This document shows, one piece after another, positions 28,422-37,713 of a stretch of DNA of 64,000 nucleotides (position 1 is its first letter; each line of letters begins with the position of its first letter). This stretch comes from Lachnospiraceae bacterium C6A11 (GTDB lineage: Bacteria; Bacillota; Clostridia; Lachnospirales; Lachnospiraceae): the NCBI GenBank assembly GCA_000702245.1, contig JNKY01000014.1, positions 184,874-248,873 on the forward strand, given 5' to 3'. The translations under genes and the position numbers were made by a program. A model generated the notes under the pieces. That model was given only the letters and a program-made list of their open reading frames with translations. It ran no database searches and was not told the origin of the DNA.

Positions 28422-28520
28422 CTCCGGCTGCTCGCCGGATCATATTGTTATTTGCCATCCTCCGGCTGTTCGCCGGATCATACTATTATTTACCATCCTC
28501 CGAAACTCGCCGGATCATCT
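28422..28520. repeat. Three tandem 38-bp units, each with a GC-rich hairpin
   Basis: Units start at 28422, 28460 and 28498. Units 1 and 2 hold TCCGGC-TGYTC-GCCGGA followed by ATCATA and an AT-rich spacer ending CCATC. Unit 3 is partial, with a degraded left arm (TCCGAAACTCGCCGGA). The array fills the gap between the plus-strand terminator and the end of the minus-strand metalloprotease-like gene. Confidence 0.85.
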
Positions 28521-28536
28521 TTATTTTACTCGAAGA

Positions 28537-31500
28537 TCAGTCCGTCTCGAATTCCGCTCCGGTTTCATCTCCAACACCGTATTTAAGGGTTACAACATTT
28601 GTTGAATATGATGCTGCTGAAAGCTGGAAGGTTTTGGAAACATTTCCCGCCTTAACCACCACAATGAACGGTGTAGCGCTTCCCTCCGTCCTGTCCTTAT
28701 AATCAACAACAAATATCTTGTATTCGCCCTTCTCAGGATTCTTAAAAACAACATGCTCCGCAGGATTTGCAACAAGGTGATCATCCTCAACCTGCATGTC
28801 GACATCGAGCTCTCCGCCGCCGGCAATCCTGTTCATGTAATATATCTCGCTTCCGTCAGGTGTAACAACGTGAAGATCAAGATCATCGTCCGACTGCCAT
28901 CCGAGAGATATGGTGATAACTCCGTCCTCAGCTCCCATCTGAGAAAGTGTCTCATTCATGGCAGCTTCCATACTGCTCTTTCTTGACTCAGACTCTGGTC
29001 CGAAAAGCTTCTGGCTCGGACCGTTCCTGATGAATTCACAAACAGTCAGTTCAAAGGATGCGTCCTCTGGCTTTGTCTTCTCATTGATGAGCTTGCTTAC
29101 CTTGATGCCTATATCCTTTCCGGCACCCTCTATCTTATAATACTTGACCGTCTTCGTTCCATCCGAAGCCTTGATCGTTACTCTGTATCCATCGATATAA
29201 CCGGCCTTGGCAACATCAGACTTCTCCGGAAGTGTATACTGAAGTATTCCATCGGAAACCTGACTGTCCATCTCCTCCGGCGCCATCATAAACCATGCTC
29301 TGTAACCTGAAGTATTCTTCTTATCAGAGGTTCCCGCGTCGATCTCCATCATATAGAAATCATTCTGATGCAGGATACTACGAGGCTGGAAGAATATACC
29401 GTATCTGCAGCTCACCGTCTTTGCATCACCCACAGGATATATCTTCGTATCAGGAAGGTTTTCCTTGAAGCCCTCATCAAATACAAGCAGCAGGGAAATA
29501 TCACCGAAATAATCATCCGGAACAGCGCCGTAAAGCGTTCTTACCCTCGTGGTATAGTCGTGATCATTCATCTCGATCCTGTAACCGTTAGCCTGAGAGA
29601 TGCCATTATACGGATATGCCCAGGTATTTGCCGAGGTATAGTTCTCATTCATATTCTTTGCGATCTCATACCACTTTGCCTGATTCTTTCTGGCAAACAG
29701 CACATACTGGGTATCCAGACTTTCATCAGTCAGTCCGAAGGCCTCCTTCATGATCTCGGTGAATTCAGGCTTCAGGCAGAAGGAACCGTAAGCCTCAAGA
29801 ATGTCCGAATAGCTCTTGTTATATCTTGTCATGAGATATCTTACGAAATGACATAACGGATATCCTGTATCCGACCAGTCACTCTTCCTGAAACTCTTTG
29901 ACTTATCCGGATATGTTACCGAATAGCTGTCGAGAGGTAATGCATACATCTCCCAATGATTACCGTTCTCGATACCCGGCCTGTGACTCAAGTATCCCTT
30001 TCCGTCATAATAATCCCTGCAGTCCTCTTCAACCATATTTGCGGTTGCCTCATCAAACTTCAGATTGCTGAGACGTGAGCACTTATATCTTCTCTGACAA
30101 GCATGGAAATACTCGTGCGTTATCGTCAGCAACAGGTCATCGTAGGCTCCGGTCGGATTGTTTGCAAGATAGCTTGTATTTACGTACATATAAGCCTGCT
30201 TGAGGATACCTGCAACGGTAACGCCCTTTGCATCCTCTGCAACATAGGCAGAAAGCTTAACATCCATAACATACTTCGGAAGCTTAACTTTAACTTCATC
30301 CTTCACATAATCATGTGCGATAAGGAGAAGGCTTGCTATCTTCTTGACCATCTCAACCGTTGCGTTAGGGTTGTCATTGGCCTTCTTTATCTGTTCGCAA
30401 AGCTCCACATAATCGGCATTTACTTCCAGCTTCTTATTGATCAGATATTCCCTCTTCGCCATAACTTTAGGACCGGTGACCTTCTTGATCTCTTCCGGAT
30501 CCGTTATGCCCTCATCAGCCGCCACAGCCTCCTGGGCATGGTGCGCCTTTACACTGTTACGGGTATCTGTCTCTATAAGTTCCTTTCTTGCGATCATCTC
30601 GCCAACAGTTGCCGAATATGTATATTTGATGCAGAAAAGCTTCTTTGTATAACGTTTTCCGCCCTCACAGACATAGATATAATCCTCTATTCCGAAGAAT
30701 CTCTTCCATCCTGCAGACGCGATAGCCGGAACGATCTCATCAACTATTACATAGCCCACATAAGCTGAAACAACATAGAAAAGCACCGAATTCTGGCTGC
30801 TTTCCAGATACAGATTCGAGCCGTCGAGCCATGTTACATACTGCTGCCAGTAGCCGTCCACATCAAGTCTGAAGGCCGTTACAGCCTCCCACATATCCTC
30901 CGGAATGCCTGCTGCCGCAAGGTCGTATTTGACTGTGTATTCTCCCGGCATATTTTCATCAGCGCCCATACCTGCATTAATATCAAATGCATCAATGATT
31001 GTGCCACTGAACTGAAGCTCATCCATCATCTTCTGCTCATACTGAGGAAGATCGTCAAACGGAAGCTGGCTTACCGTAACCTCTCTGTCACCGTAAAAGG
31101 CATTCTCAGGAATATCGATATTCATATACTCTGTCGGCTCAAGATGCATCTCCTTACTATTTCCCACAAGAGTATTAAATATATTTCCGTTCGCGTCTCT
31201 GTTATAAGCATCCTCAGACGACTCTGTCTCCTCATCATCCGTCGGCTCATAATCAGAATCATAATCACTCATGAATATCCACTGCGGTGCCTCGGTCAGC
31301 TCTTCCGCCGCCTCATCAGTTATCTCACCCTCTTCAGTGGTTTCCAGAAGAGTGCCGCCATCACTAAGGAGCTCATATTCAGACTGAACCACATCCTCAT
31401 ATTCACTGAAAGCACTGTCCAGCGCCTTGTCCTCTTTGTTAAAGTCAAAGCTGACCAGATTCTTACCGTCCACGTCCGTCTTCTTCTTATCATCCTTCTT

Positions 31501-31674
31501 CGATGCAAGCGCAAATATTATTATCAGCGCCGACACAAGGAGCACCGAGCCAAGCGTTAACCCCACCGCAAGGCCTGTCCTGCTCTTCGCCTTCTTACCG
31601 CAGGATGGACAGAACTTCGAATTCGGTTTCAGCTGCCGTCCGCAGTATTTACAAAACATCGGGCCATTTTTCAT
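28537..31674 (-). CDS. Zinc-ribbon-anchored surface protein with HEXXH metalloprotease motif and YfaP-like (DUF2135) C-terminus
   Basis: 1045 residues. A cytoplasmic zinc ribbon (MFCKYCG...FCPSCGKK) and one membrane helix (about 35-57) are followed by a long acidic linker. A beta-rich region at about 180-320 has VKYDLAAAGIPEDMW. A putative zincin domain carries THEYFHACQRR near residue 520 and an EATANMVEED segment about 18 residues later, as expected for a gluzincin-type third ligand. The C-terminal 110 residues (LGWQSDDDLDLHVVTPDGSE) match the DUF2135/YfaP beta-sandwich. It is likely an extracytoplasmic peptidase of unknown substrate. GGGAGG is 8 bases before ATG 31674; the in-frame TTG at 31680 is rejected. 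It follows the 380-residue zinc-ribbon gene by 50 bases. Confidence 0.82.
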   Translation of the reverse strand: MKNGPMFCKYCGRQLKPNSKFCPSCGKKAKSRTGLAVGLTLGSVLLVSALIIIFALASKKDDKKKTDVDGKNLVSFDFNKEDKALDSAFSEYEDVVQSEYELLSDGGTLLETTEEGEITDEAAEELTEAPQWIFMSDYDSDYEPTDDEETESSEDAYNRDANGNIFNTLVGNSKEMHLEPTEYMNIDIPENAFYGDREVTVSQLPFDDLPQYEQKMMDELQFSGTIIDAFDINAGMGADENMPGEYTVKYDLAAAGIPEDMWEAVTAFRLDVDGYWQQYVTWLDGSNLYLESSQNSVLFYVVSAYVGYVIVDEIVPAIASAGWKRFFGIEDYIYVCEGGKRYTKKLFCIKYTYSATVGEMIARKELIETDTRNSVKAHHAQEAVAADEGITDPEEIKKVTGPKVMAKREYLINKKLEVNADYVELCEQIKKANDNPNATVEMVKKIASLLLIAHDYVKDEVKVKLPKYVMDVKLSAYVAEDAKGVTVAGILKQAYMYVNTSYLANNPTGAYDDLLLTITHEYFHACQRRYKCSRLSNLKFDEATANMVEEDCRDYYDGKGYLSHRPGIENGNHWEMYALPLDSYSVTYPDKSKSFRKSDWSDTGYPLCHFVRYLMTRYNKSYSDILEAYGSFCLKPEFTEIMKEAFGLTDESLDTQYVLFARKNQAKWYEIAKNMNENYTSANTWAYPYNGISQANGYRIEMNDHDYTTRVRTLYGAVPDDYFGDISLLLVFDEGFKENLPDTKIYPVGDAKTVSCRYGIFFQPRSILHQNDFYMMEIDAGTSDKKNTSGYRAWFMMAPEEMDSQVSDGILQYTLPEKSDVAKAGYIDGYRVTIKASDGTKTVKYYKIEGAGKDIGIKVSKLINEKTKPEDASFELTVCEFIRNGPSQKLFGPESESRKSSMEAAMNETLSQMGAEDGVITISLGWQSDDDLDLHVVTPDGSEIYYMNRIAGGGELDVDMQVEDDHLVANPAEHVVFKNPEKGEYKIFVVDYKDRTEGSATPFIVVVKAGNVSKTFQLSAASYSTNVVTLKYGVGDETGAEFETD

Positions 31675-31724
31675 ACGCAATACCTCCCCATATACCAGTA
31701 TTACTTCTAACTAAACAGCTATTA

Positions 31725-32867
31725 TTACTTCAAGCGGAACAGCTGGTAGCTGCCGCTGTCATAATTATCGTAGATGTATCCATTCTCGCTGTGAGACGGA
31801 TCTCTGAAGCCGTATACTATTCCGTCATAGCCTGCCGGAACATAATAGATGATCTCGCAGTCATAAACTGCATACTCATTATTATAATCGTTCCAGTTGC
31901 TTGTAACCCATCTGTAAACATACCTCTCCTGACCGTTATATTTGATCGTGAAGCGTGCAAACTGTTCATCGTAGCTGTCAGTAAAGGTCACCTTCGTATC
32001 CTCATACAGCTTCACATTGTAATAGTCATAGCTGCAAGGCAGGATCGTAAGTCCGATCGTGAAAAGCCTCGTATCCTCGAAGAATGCATGATATCTTACT
32101 CTCAGCTCTTCATAGCCCGAGAAGTCTATATTATTCTCCTTACCGAAGGCCATAACCTCCTCCGAAACTCCTGTCCTCGTGAAGGCATCAACACTTACCT
32201 TGCCTCTAAGTTCAACCTCATAACCATCGGTGCTTCTTCCGATGATATCCATATTCCCGCCGAGCGGAAGATCTGTTCTGATACCGTATTTTTCAAAATC
32301 AGGCTTGCTGTCATCAACCGGAGGTGCCTGTGTAGTCGCCTCGGTCGTTGCCTGCTGAGTTGAAGCCTGGGTTGTTGCCTGAGTCGTCGCCTCTGTAGTT
32401 GCCTGAGTTGTCGCTGCTGTTGTAGCCTCTGTCGTACTTTCAGACGTCGCTTCGGTAACAGTATATGCAAGGGTTGCCGTTGTCGACTGTGTATTTGGCG
32501 TTGCCGTTGTCTGCTCGGTTGTCGATGCAGACTGCTCGGTCACAGTTGTCGACTGCTCCGTTGTGTAGTAGGTTACGACCTCTGTATTTTCTGTATTTGT
32601 CCTTCCGGAATAAATCTCTGTCGATGAGTTTCTCCCCGTGTCCCCACCGCTTTTTTTATCCTTCTTCTTTACGAGGAACCCCGGTGCTACGAAAAGAAGA
32701 ATGACTGTTGTCAGGATAGCTACAGAGCTTGCCACAAGAGCTATTATCAGTCCGGCGTGACTTTTCTTCACCGGATTAAACTCACTGTAGACAGGCGTTC
32801 CGCACCTATCACAAAAGGTATCCGTGTCCTGCAGATATTTACCACATTTCCTGCATATATTTGCCAT
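31725..32867 (-). CDS. Zinc-ribbon membrane protein with Thr-rich stalk
   Basis: 380 residues: zinc ribbon CRKCGKYL...CDRCGTPV, membrane helix (about 38-62, LIIALVASSVAILTTVILLF), then a Ser/Thr/Gln-rich stalk from about 85 to 185 made of short TTEATTQAT-type repeats. The C-terminal domain (about 190-380) is rich in aromatic beta strands and has no assigned family. The stalk is typical of surface proteins that pass through the cell wall. It is first in a two-gene operon with the HEXXH protein, which has the same zinc-ribbon/helix plan, so the two may act together (inference). Confidence 0.8.
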   Translation of the reverse strand: MANICRKCGKYLQDTDTFCDRCGTPVYSEFNPVKKSHAGLIIALVASSVAILTTVILLFVAPGFLVKKKDKKSGGDTGRNSSTEIYSGRTNTENTEVVTYYTTEQSTTVTEQSASTTEQTTATPNTQSTTATLAYTVTEATSESTTEATTAATTQATTEATTQATTQASTQQATTEATTQAPPVDDSKPDFEKYGIRTDLPLGGNMDIIGRSTDGYEVELRGKVSVDAFTRTGVSEEVMAFGKENNIDFSGYEELRVRYHAFFEDTRLFTIGLTILPCSYDYYNVKLYEDTKVTFTDSYDEQFARFTIKYNGQERYVYRWVTSNWNDYNNEYAVYDCEIIYYVPAGYDGIVYGFRDPSHSENGYIYDNYDSGSYQLFRLK

Positions 32868-32975
32868 AATACATCACCCCACTCCCGGCATAATATGACT
32901 TACTAAAAACTGATAGATTCCATATAAAAACAGTCAGTTATGACCGGTATTTTTATAACAAAAATCTACGTCTTT

Positions 32976-32984
32976 ATTATACCA
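32976..32984 (-). promoter_or_regulatory. Extended -10 promoter for the two-gene zinc-ribbon surface operon
   Basis: TGGTATAAT on the minus strand (TGN plus a perfect -10), with no good -35; about 110 bases before the start at 32867. Confidence 0.45.
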
Positions 32985-33014
32985 TAGAGTCCCCTGTAAG
33001 GCTAATAAAACAAG

Positions 33015-33047
33015 AAAAAAAAACCACAGGTGTTTTCCCTGTGGTTT
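33015..33047 (-). terminator. Terminator of trkA-trkH
   Basis: Stem AAACCACAGG / CCTGTGGTTT followed by an eight-base T-run on the minus strand, about 75 bases after the trkH stop. Confidence 0.85.
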
Positions 33048-33121
33048 ATCGCTTTATCATATTCTGTTTCAAGCCGTTTGATGGCCACTTCACAGTCCAT
33101 CACCGTGCCCGTTAAATCACT

Positions 33122-34558
33122 CTATTTTCTCCTCCAGGTTGAAGGTGTGAAAAGTATGAGCATCGGGAATATCTCAAGACGTCCCGCGATCATATCAAAT
33201 ACAAATACCCACTTCGACGGAATGCTGAAGGCCGAATATCCGCCGTAAGGACCTACGGTTCCGAGACCCGGTCCGATATTATTTATTGTAGCGGCTATGG
33301 ATGTAAAGCTTGACGTAAAATCAAATCCGTCCACACATACTATCAGGAAAGATGTCGCGAAGATAAGAAAATAAGCTGCGATAAAGGCATTTGCCGTTCT
33401 GAGTGTGGTATCCGGCACAGCCTTACCGTCCATCGTAACTCTCTTAACACTTCTTGGATGGATAAGATATGAAACCTCATTCTTAACCTCCTTAAAGTAT
33501 ATCATTATTCTCGAAACCTTGAAGCCGCCTCCCGTACTTCCCGCGCAGGCTCCGATAAACATCAGCATGACGAGGATTGCCTGAGGAAGTGTTCCCCAGA
33601 GATTAAAGTCCGTCGTCGCAAAGCCTGTAGTCGTCATGATGGAAGCCGCCTGAAAGCTCGCATGAGATAGACTCTTTCCGAAGCTTCCCACATCATTGAT
33701 GATGCTGAGCACGATTATCGCAACGGCTCCGAAATATATACCAAGATACCATCTGATCTCTTCGATTTTGAAAGCATCCTTAAACTTTCTGCAGACAAGC
33801 AGGAAGTAAAGCTTGAAGTTCATACCAAACAGCATCATAAATACTGTTATCACAGTCTGGCAGAATACATTGTAATCTGCTATTCCGCTTGCTCGTGTCG
33901 AGAAACCTCCGGTACCCGCCGTACCAAAGCTTATGCAGAAGGCATCGAAGACCGACATGCTTCCGCAGATAAGTATTATCACCTCAACAGCGGTCATCGC
34001 AAAGTAGATCGCATACAGATAGAAAGCCGTCGTCCTTACTCTCGGAACCAGCTTATCAACCGAAGGTCCCGGGCTTTCCGCCTTCATGAGATACATACTG
34101 TCTGCTCCGGAAGGCGTGATCGCAAGTATAAATACAAGCACACCCATACCGCCCAGCCAGTGTGTAAAGCTTCTCCAGAAAAGCATACAATGCGACATAG
34201 CTTCAACATTCTTCAGTATACTCGCTCCGGTCGTTGTAAAGCCCGATGCCGTCTCAAATACAGCATCCGTATAGCTCTTTATCTCTCCTGACAGAAAAAA
34301 AGGAAATGCACCCACAAGACTGAGTACGAGCCATCCAAGTGCAACGATGATCATACCCTCCTTGGCATGCATTTTTTTATCCTTTGGTTTCTTCAGTCTG
34401 AGCAGTGTTCCTATCAGAAGACTGGCTGCCGCAACCACCAGAAAATAAGCTGCATTTTTCTCATGATAGATATTTCCCACCAGCTCAGGGATCATCATGA
34501 ATCCCGCAGTGAACTGAAGCAGAAGTCCTATTACATAAAATATAACAGAATAATTCAT
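33122..34558 (-). CDS. trkH: Potassium uptake protein, TrkH/KtrB family
   Basis: The K+-translocating membrane subunit, 478 residues, with four M1-P-M2 repeats. The filter-like loops with conserved Gly are visible: ASGFTTTGASI, FGTAGTGGFSTRASG, MTTTGFATTDF and INNIGPGLGTVGPYGG. The GACAGSTGGGFKVSR loop typical of the family is also present. It is the second gene of a two-gene operon, starting 10 bases after the trkA stop. The partner TrkA/KtrA gates it by binding nucleotides. Confidence 0.94.
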   Translation of the reverse strand: MNYSVIFYVIGLLLQFTAGFMMIPELVGNIYHEKNAAYFLVVAAASLLIGTLLRLKKPKDKKMHAKEGMIIVALGWLVLSLVGAFPFFLSGEIKSYTDAVFETASGFTTTGASILKNVEAMSHCMLFWRSFTHWLGGMGVLVFILAITPSGADSMYLMKAESPGPSVDKLVPRVRTTAFYLYAIYFAMTAVEVIILICGSMSVFDAFCISFGTAGTGGFSTRASGIADYNVFCQTVITVFMMLFGMNFKLYFLLVCRKFKDAFKIEEIRWYLGIYFGAVAIIVLSIINDVGSFGKSLSHASFQAASIMTTTGFATTDFNLWGTLPQAILVMLMFIGACAGSTGGGFKVSRIMIYFKEVKNEVSYLIHPRSVKRVTMDGKAVPDTTLRTANAFIAAYFLIFATSFLIVCVDGFDFTSSFTSIAATINNIGPGLGTVGPYGGYSAFSIPSKWVFVFDMIAGRLEIFPMLILFTPSTWRRK

Positions 34559-34568
34559 ACTATTAATC

Positions 34569-35927
34569 CTAACCAGCGATCATTTCGTCAATATCGTTGA
34601 GACCTTTCTTAGTGGTAACTACAATGACGCTGTCTCCAACCTCGATAGAATCATTACCACCCGGGATAATAACGTATTTTCCTCTGGAAATACAGCAGAT
34701 AAGAGTGTTCGGAATAATCCTCAGATCCTTCAGCTTAACGCCTGCAGCCCTTGAGCCGGGACCTACGTTGAACTCAAGTCCTTCTACTCTTCCGTCCATC
34801 ATATGATAAAGTGTCTCAACATCACTGCCGAGGGAATTCTGCATCGACCTTACATATCTTGTGATATATTCAGCCGTTATCTTCTTGGTAGAGATGATCT
34901 TGCCAACCGGCATCTCCGCAACCATATCCTCATAAGAATTCCTGTGAACTCTGGTCATCATCTTCGCCTCTGTCTCCTTACGTATGAAGAGGGCCAGAAG
35001 GATATTTGCCTCATCGCTGTCCATAAGCGCACATACAGCATCCATATCCTCAACGGACTCCTCAAGAAGAAGCGATTTATCGGTTGCATCACCATTTATT
35101 ATCATGGCTCTCGGAAGCAACTCCGAAAGCTCTCTGCTTCGTTCTTCATCCTTCTCAATAAGCTTTACATTAAGACCCGCCTTGATAAGGCTGTCTGCCA
35201 GGTAATAGCTTATGGTGCCGCCGCCGGCTATAAGCACATCCCTGATCCTCTTAGCCTTGATACCGACCTTATTGAGGAAAGCATTTACAGATGAAAGAGG
35301 AAGTGTAACGGAAATCTTATCTCCTGCCCTAAGCACGAAATTACCGTCCGGTATAACAATATCCTTATCTCTCTGAACAACACAGATAAGCGCACTTTCC
35401 TTAACCTTCGGATAATAATCCCTGAGCTTCAGTCCATCAAGAACCGAACCGTCCGGAATAACAAGACTTATAAGGTTTACACGTCCCTTAGCGAAGGTAT
35501 CAACCTCCAGAGCGGACGGAACCTGTATCAGTCGCTGCATCTCGTGAGCCGCTGCACTCTCCGGATTTACAGACATGGAAAGACCAAGTTCCTCTTTAAG
35601 GAAGCCGATCTCGTCAGAATACTGAGGGCTTCTGACCCTCGCTATAGTCTGGCAATGTCCTGTCTTACGTCCGATAAGGCAGGCAAGCATATTTTTCTCA
35701 TCCTGATCTGTCGCCGCAATAAGCAGATCTGTCTCCTCAATACCGGCCTCAAGCTGCGATCTGAAGCTTGTGCAGTCTCCCACATATCCGATAACGTCGC
35801 AGGCAGACGAAACGCTCTGCACGGCGTTAGGATTTGTATCCATTACAGTTATCTGATGTCCTTCATTACTGAGCTGCTCCGCAAGCGTATGCCCTACTCT
35901 GCCGCAGCCCGCAATAATAATATTCAT
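34569..35927 (-). CDS. trkA: Trk potassium uptake regulatory protein TrkA (two RCK units)
   Basis: 452 residues in the duplicated TrkA arrangement: NAD-binding RCK_N domains with IIIAGCGRVGHTLAE at the N-terminus and VLIAGGGTISYYLAD near 228, each followed by an RCK_C domain. It is a peripheral cytoplasmic regulator of the TrkH channel encoded next. AGAGGATGAG precedes the ATG. The gene has a near-consensus promoter. Confidence 0.95.
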   Translation of the reverse strand: MNIIIAGCGRVGHTLAEQLSNEGHQITVMDTNPNAVQSVSSACDVIGYVGDCTSFRSQLEAGIEETDLLIAATDQDEKNMLACLIGRKTGHCQTIARVRSPQYSDEIGFLKEELGLSMSVNPESAAAHEMQRLIQVPSALEVDTFAKGRVNLISLVIPDGSVLDGLKLRDYYPKVKESALICVVQRDKDIVIPDGNFVLRAGDKISVTLPLSSVNAFLNKVGIKAKRIRDVLIAGGGTISYYLADSLIKAGLNVKLIEKDEERSRELSELLPRAMIINGDATDKSLLLEESVEDMDAVCALMDSDEANILLALFIRKETEAKMMTRVHRNSYEDMVAEMPVGKIISTKKITAEYITRYVRSMQNSLGSDVETLYHMMDGRVEGLEFNVGPGSRAAGVKLKDLRIIPNTLICCISRGKYVIIPGGNDSIEVGDSVIVVTTKKGLNDIDEMIAG

Positions 35928-35995
35928 TATCTCATCCTCTGTGAAATATACTTTATAAAATACAGTCCTACGGACCTACTGATCCGCGTCATAAT

Positions 35996-36024
35996 ATTTT
36001 AAACTTATTTTTCTTACAAGTCAA
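35996..36024 (-). promoter_or_regulatory. Promoter of trkA-trkH
   Basis: TTGACT-N17-TAAAAT on the minus strand, about 70 bases before the trkA start. The leader holds a short GGTCC-GTA-GGAC hairpin and is too short for a ydaO-type riboswitch. Confidence 0.75.
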
Positions 36025-36121
36025 TACAGCTGATTTTCAGTGTTTTCAGCCGAAACATACGTTACTATTTCAACTCCGGCTGATACATTTATAATTTATA
36101 TGATTAACCTGTGTTGAATCA

Positions 36122-36472
36122 TCATAACTCTCCGCGTATCTTCTTCATTATGATATCATAATTGTCCTTCTCATGAGGGAAGGTGCAGTTTGTGCACACC
36201 TTGACCCTGCGCCCGTTCTTCTCCTTAAACTGAGGATTACCCGGGCAACCCTCCAGATGATACATCGGACAATAACAGAAGAGGCAGTTGAGATGAACTT
36301 CCTTTCCCTGAGCCGCCTCATCTCTTTTGTGGCACGGATAATACGGGCAGGCCACATTCTCGAAATATCTTTCCGATGCGGCATACCCGTTACTTACCTT
36401 TTGTTCATCCGCTACTGTTACGGATGATCCATTCATATTCTCTTCCTTTAACAACTCTATGTTTTCTTCCAT
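36122..36472 (-). CDS. Cysteine-rich small-domain protein (PF04071 type)
   Basis: 116 residues. After a variable N-terminus the protein carries CPYYPCHK, LNCLFCYCPMYHLEGCPGNP and VCTNCTFPH, the paired Cys pattern of the Cys-rich small domain, presumed to bind metal. In many anaerobes this domain is fused to or lies beside cobalamin genes such as the threonine-phosphate decarboxylase CobD. That fits its position downstream of corrinoid and lar genes. It starts 6 bases after the aldo/keto reductase gene. No biochemical role is established. Confidence 0.85.
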   Translation of the reverse strand: MEENIELLKEENMNGSSVTVADEQKVSNGYAASERYFENVACPYYPCHKRDEAAQGKEVHLNCLFCYCPMYHLEGCPGNPQFKEKNGRRVKVCTNCTFPHEKDNYDIIMKKIRGEL

Positions 36473-36478
36473 TTTTTT

Positions 36479-37594
36479 CTACTCCAACGTAGCTGCAACC
36501 TCTTCCAGAAGCTCTATGATAGGAAGATGCTGAGGACAGGCTCCTTCACACTGACCGCATTTTATACATGCGGACGCCTTGGAAGGTCCCGGCTTCCATG
36601 AATAGTCATTCTTAGCCGCCGTAAGATCCTGATAGAGCTTGTAACGGTTCATACACTCAAATATCACAGGAATACGTATCTGCATAGGGCAACCCGGAAC
36701 GCAGTATTTACATGCCGTACATGGAATCGAATCTATACTCTTAAGAGCCGCCCTGGCACGAAGTATAACATCATCCTCCGCTTCTGTGAAAGGAACAAAA
36801 TCCTTCATAAAGGAAAGATTATCCATCATCTGTTCCATGTTAGACATTCCGGAAAGGACCATCATGACATTCGGGAGATTTGCCGCAAAGCGGATTGCCC
36901 ATGAAGCAGGACTTGCCGCAGGATCCGCAAGCTCAAATATTTCCCTTATAACCTCCGGAGGATTCGCAAGAGTTCCGCCTTTTACCGGTTCCATGACTAT
37001 CACAGGTATGCCATGCTTTTCAGCTACCGCATAGCATCCGCCGGAACATATTGAAGGATCATCCCAGTCAGCATAATTGATCTGAAGCTGGACAAACTCC
37101 GCGTCCGGATGCTCGGTAAGTATCTCATCAAGAACCTCCGGCTTATCATGGAAGGAAAAGCCGTAATGCTTGATCCTTCCCTCTGCCTTGAGCTTTTTCA
37201 CATAGTCCCATAAAACGTATTCATCGTATTTATCTCTGTTATTTGTTTCAAGCGAATGAAGAAGATAAAAGTCAAGATAGTCAGTCCCCAGTCTCTTCAG
37301 GCTTATCTCAAACTCCTTCTTCGCCTCCTCTTCATTTTTAGCGGCATATGCCCCTGCATTCAGCTTCGATGCAAGGTAGTAGGAATCCCTCGGATACCTT
37401 TCAACAAGAGCTTTTCTTGTAGCCTCCTCCGAACCGCCGTAAACAAATGCCGTATCGAAATATCTTCCACCGGCCTTGAAGAATTCGTCCACCATATCAG
37501 ACGTCTGCTGTACATCTATTTCGCCCGAATCCAGCCTCGGAAGCCTCATAAGTCCAAATCCAAGCTTCATACAGTCCTTAACAAGATCATTCAT
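36479..37594 (-). CDS. Aldo/keto reductase with C-terminal 4Fe-4S ferredoxin domain
   Basis: 371 residues. The TIM-barrel aldo/keto reductase part shows FDTAFVYGGSEE (catalytic Tyr region), ASKLNAGAY, DYLDFYLLHS and PVKGGTLANP. The last 80 residues hold ferredoxin-type clusters: CTACKYCVPGCPMQI and CIKCGQCEGACPQHLP, eight Cys in two sets. This combined architecture is common in clostridia, with unknown physiological substrates. AGAGGAGG lies before the ATG. It forms a pair with the Cys-rich small protein gene. Confidence 0.92.
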   Translation of the reverse strand: MNDLVKDCMKLGFGLMRLPRLDSGEIDVQQTSDMVDEFFKAGGRYFDTAFVYGGSEEATRKALVERYPRDSYYLASKLNAGAYAAKNEEEAKKEFEISLKRLGTDYLDFYLLHSLETNNRDKYDEYVLWDYVKKLKAEGRIKHYGFSFHDKPEVLDEILTEHPDAEFVQLQINYADWDDPSICSGGCYAVAEKHGIPVIVMEPVKGGTLANPPEVIREIFELADPAASPASWAIRFAANLPNVMMVLSGMSNMEQMMDNLSFMKDFVPFTEAEDDVILRARAALKSIDSIPCTACKYCVPGCPMQIRIPVIFECMNRYKLYQDLTAAKNDYSWKPGPSKASACIKCGQCEGACPQHLPIIELLEEVAATLE

Positions 37595-37670
37595 AACAAA
37601 TACCTCCTCTGATCCTCTGTCACACTGTCAATAAGCTGTTATATATATCTCCAAATCATTCTGCTACTAA

Positions 37671-37713
37671 TCATCCGGTTATTCATCCATCCGGTCGTTT
37701 ATTCATCCGGTTA
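37671..37713. repeat. Short direct repeats with core ATCCGGT at the end of larC
   Basis: ATCCGGTTATTC, ATCCGGTCGTTTATTC and ATCCGGTTATTC follow one another within 45 bases, just after and touching the larC stop codon. No terminator is seen here. Confidence 0.6.

Noticed and set aside
28422..28520. Possible CRISPR array (three repeats, 38-bp period)
   Set aside because: The whole unit repeats including the spacer, only three copies are present, and no cas genes are near.
35928..35995. c-di-AMP (ydaO) riboswitch before trkA
   Set aside because: The leader after the promoter is about 65 bases, too short for that class.
36485..37594. Truncation of the aldo/keto reductase by a misplaced stop
   Set aside because: The C-terminal ferredoxin domain is a known architecture and the length is normal.
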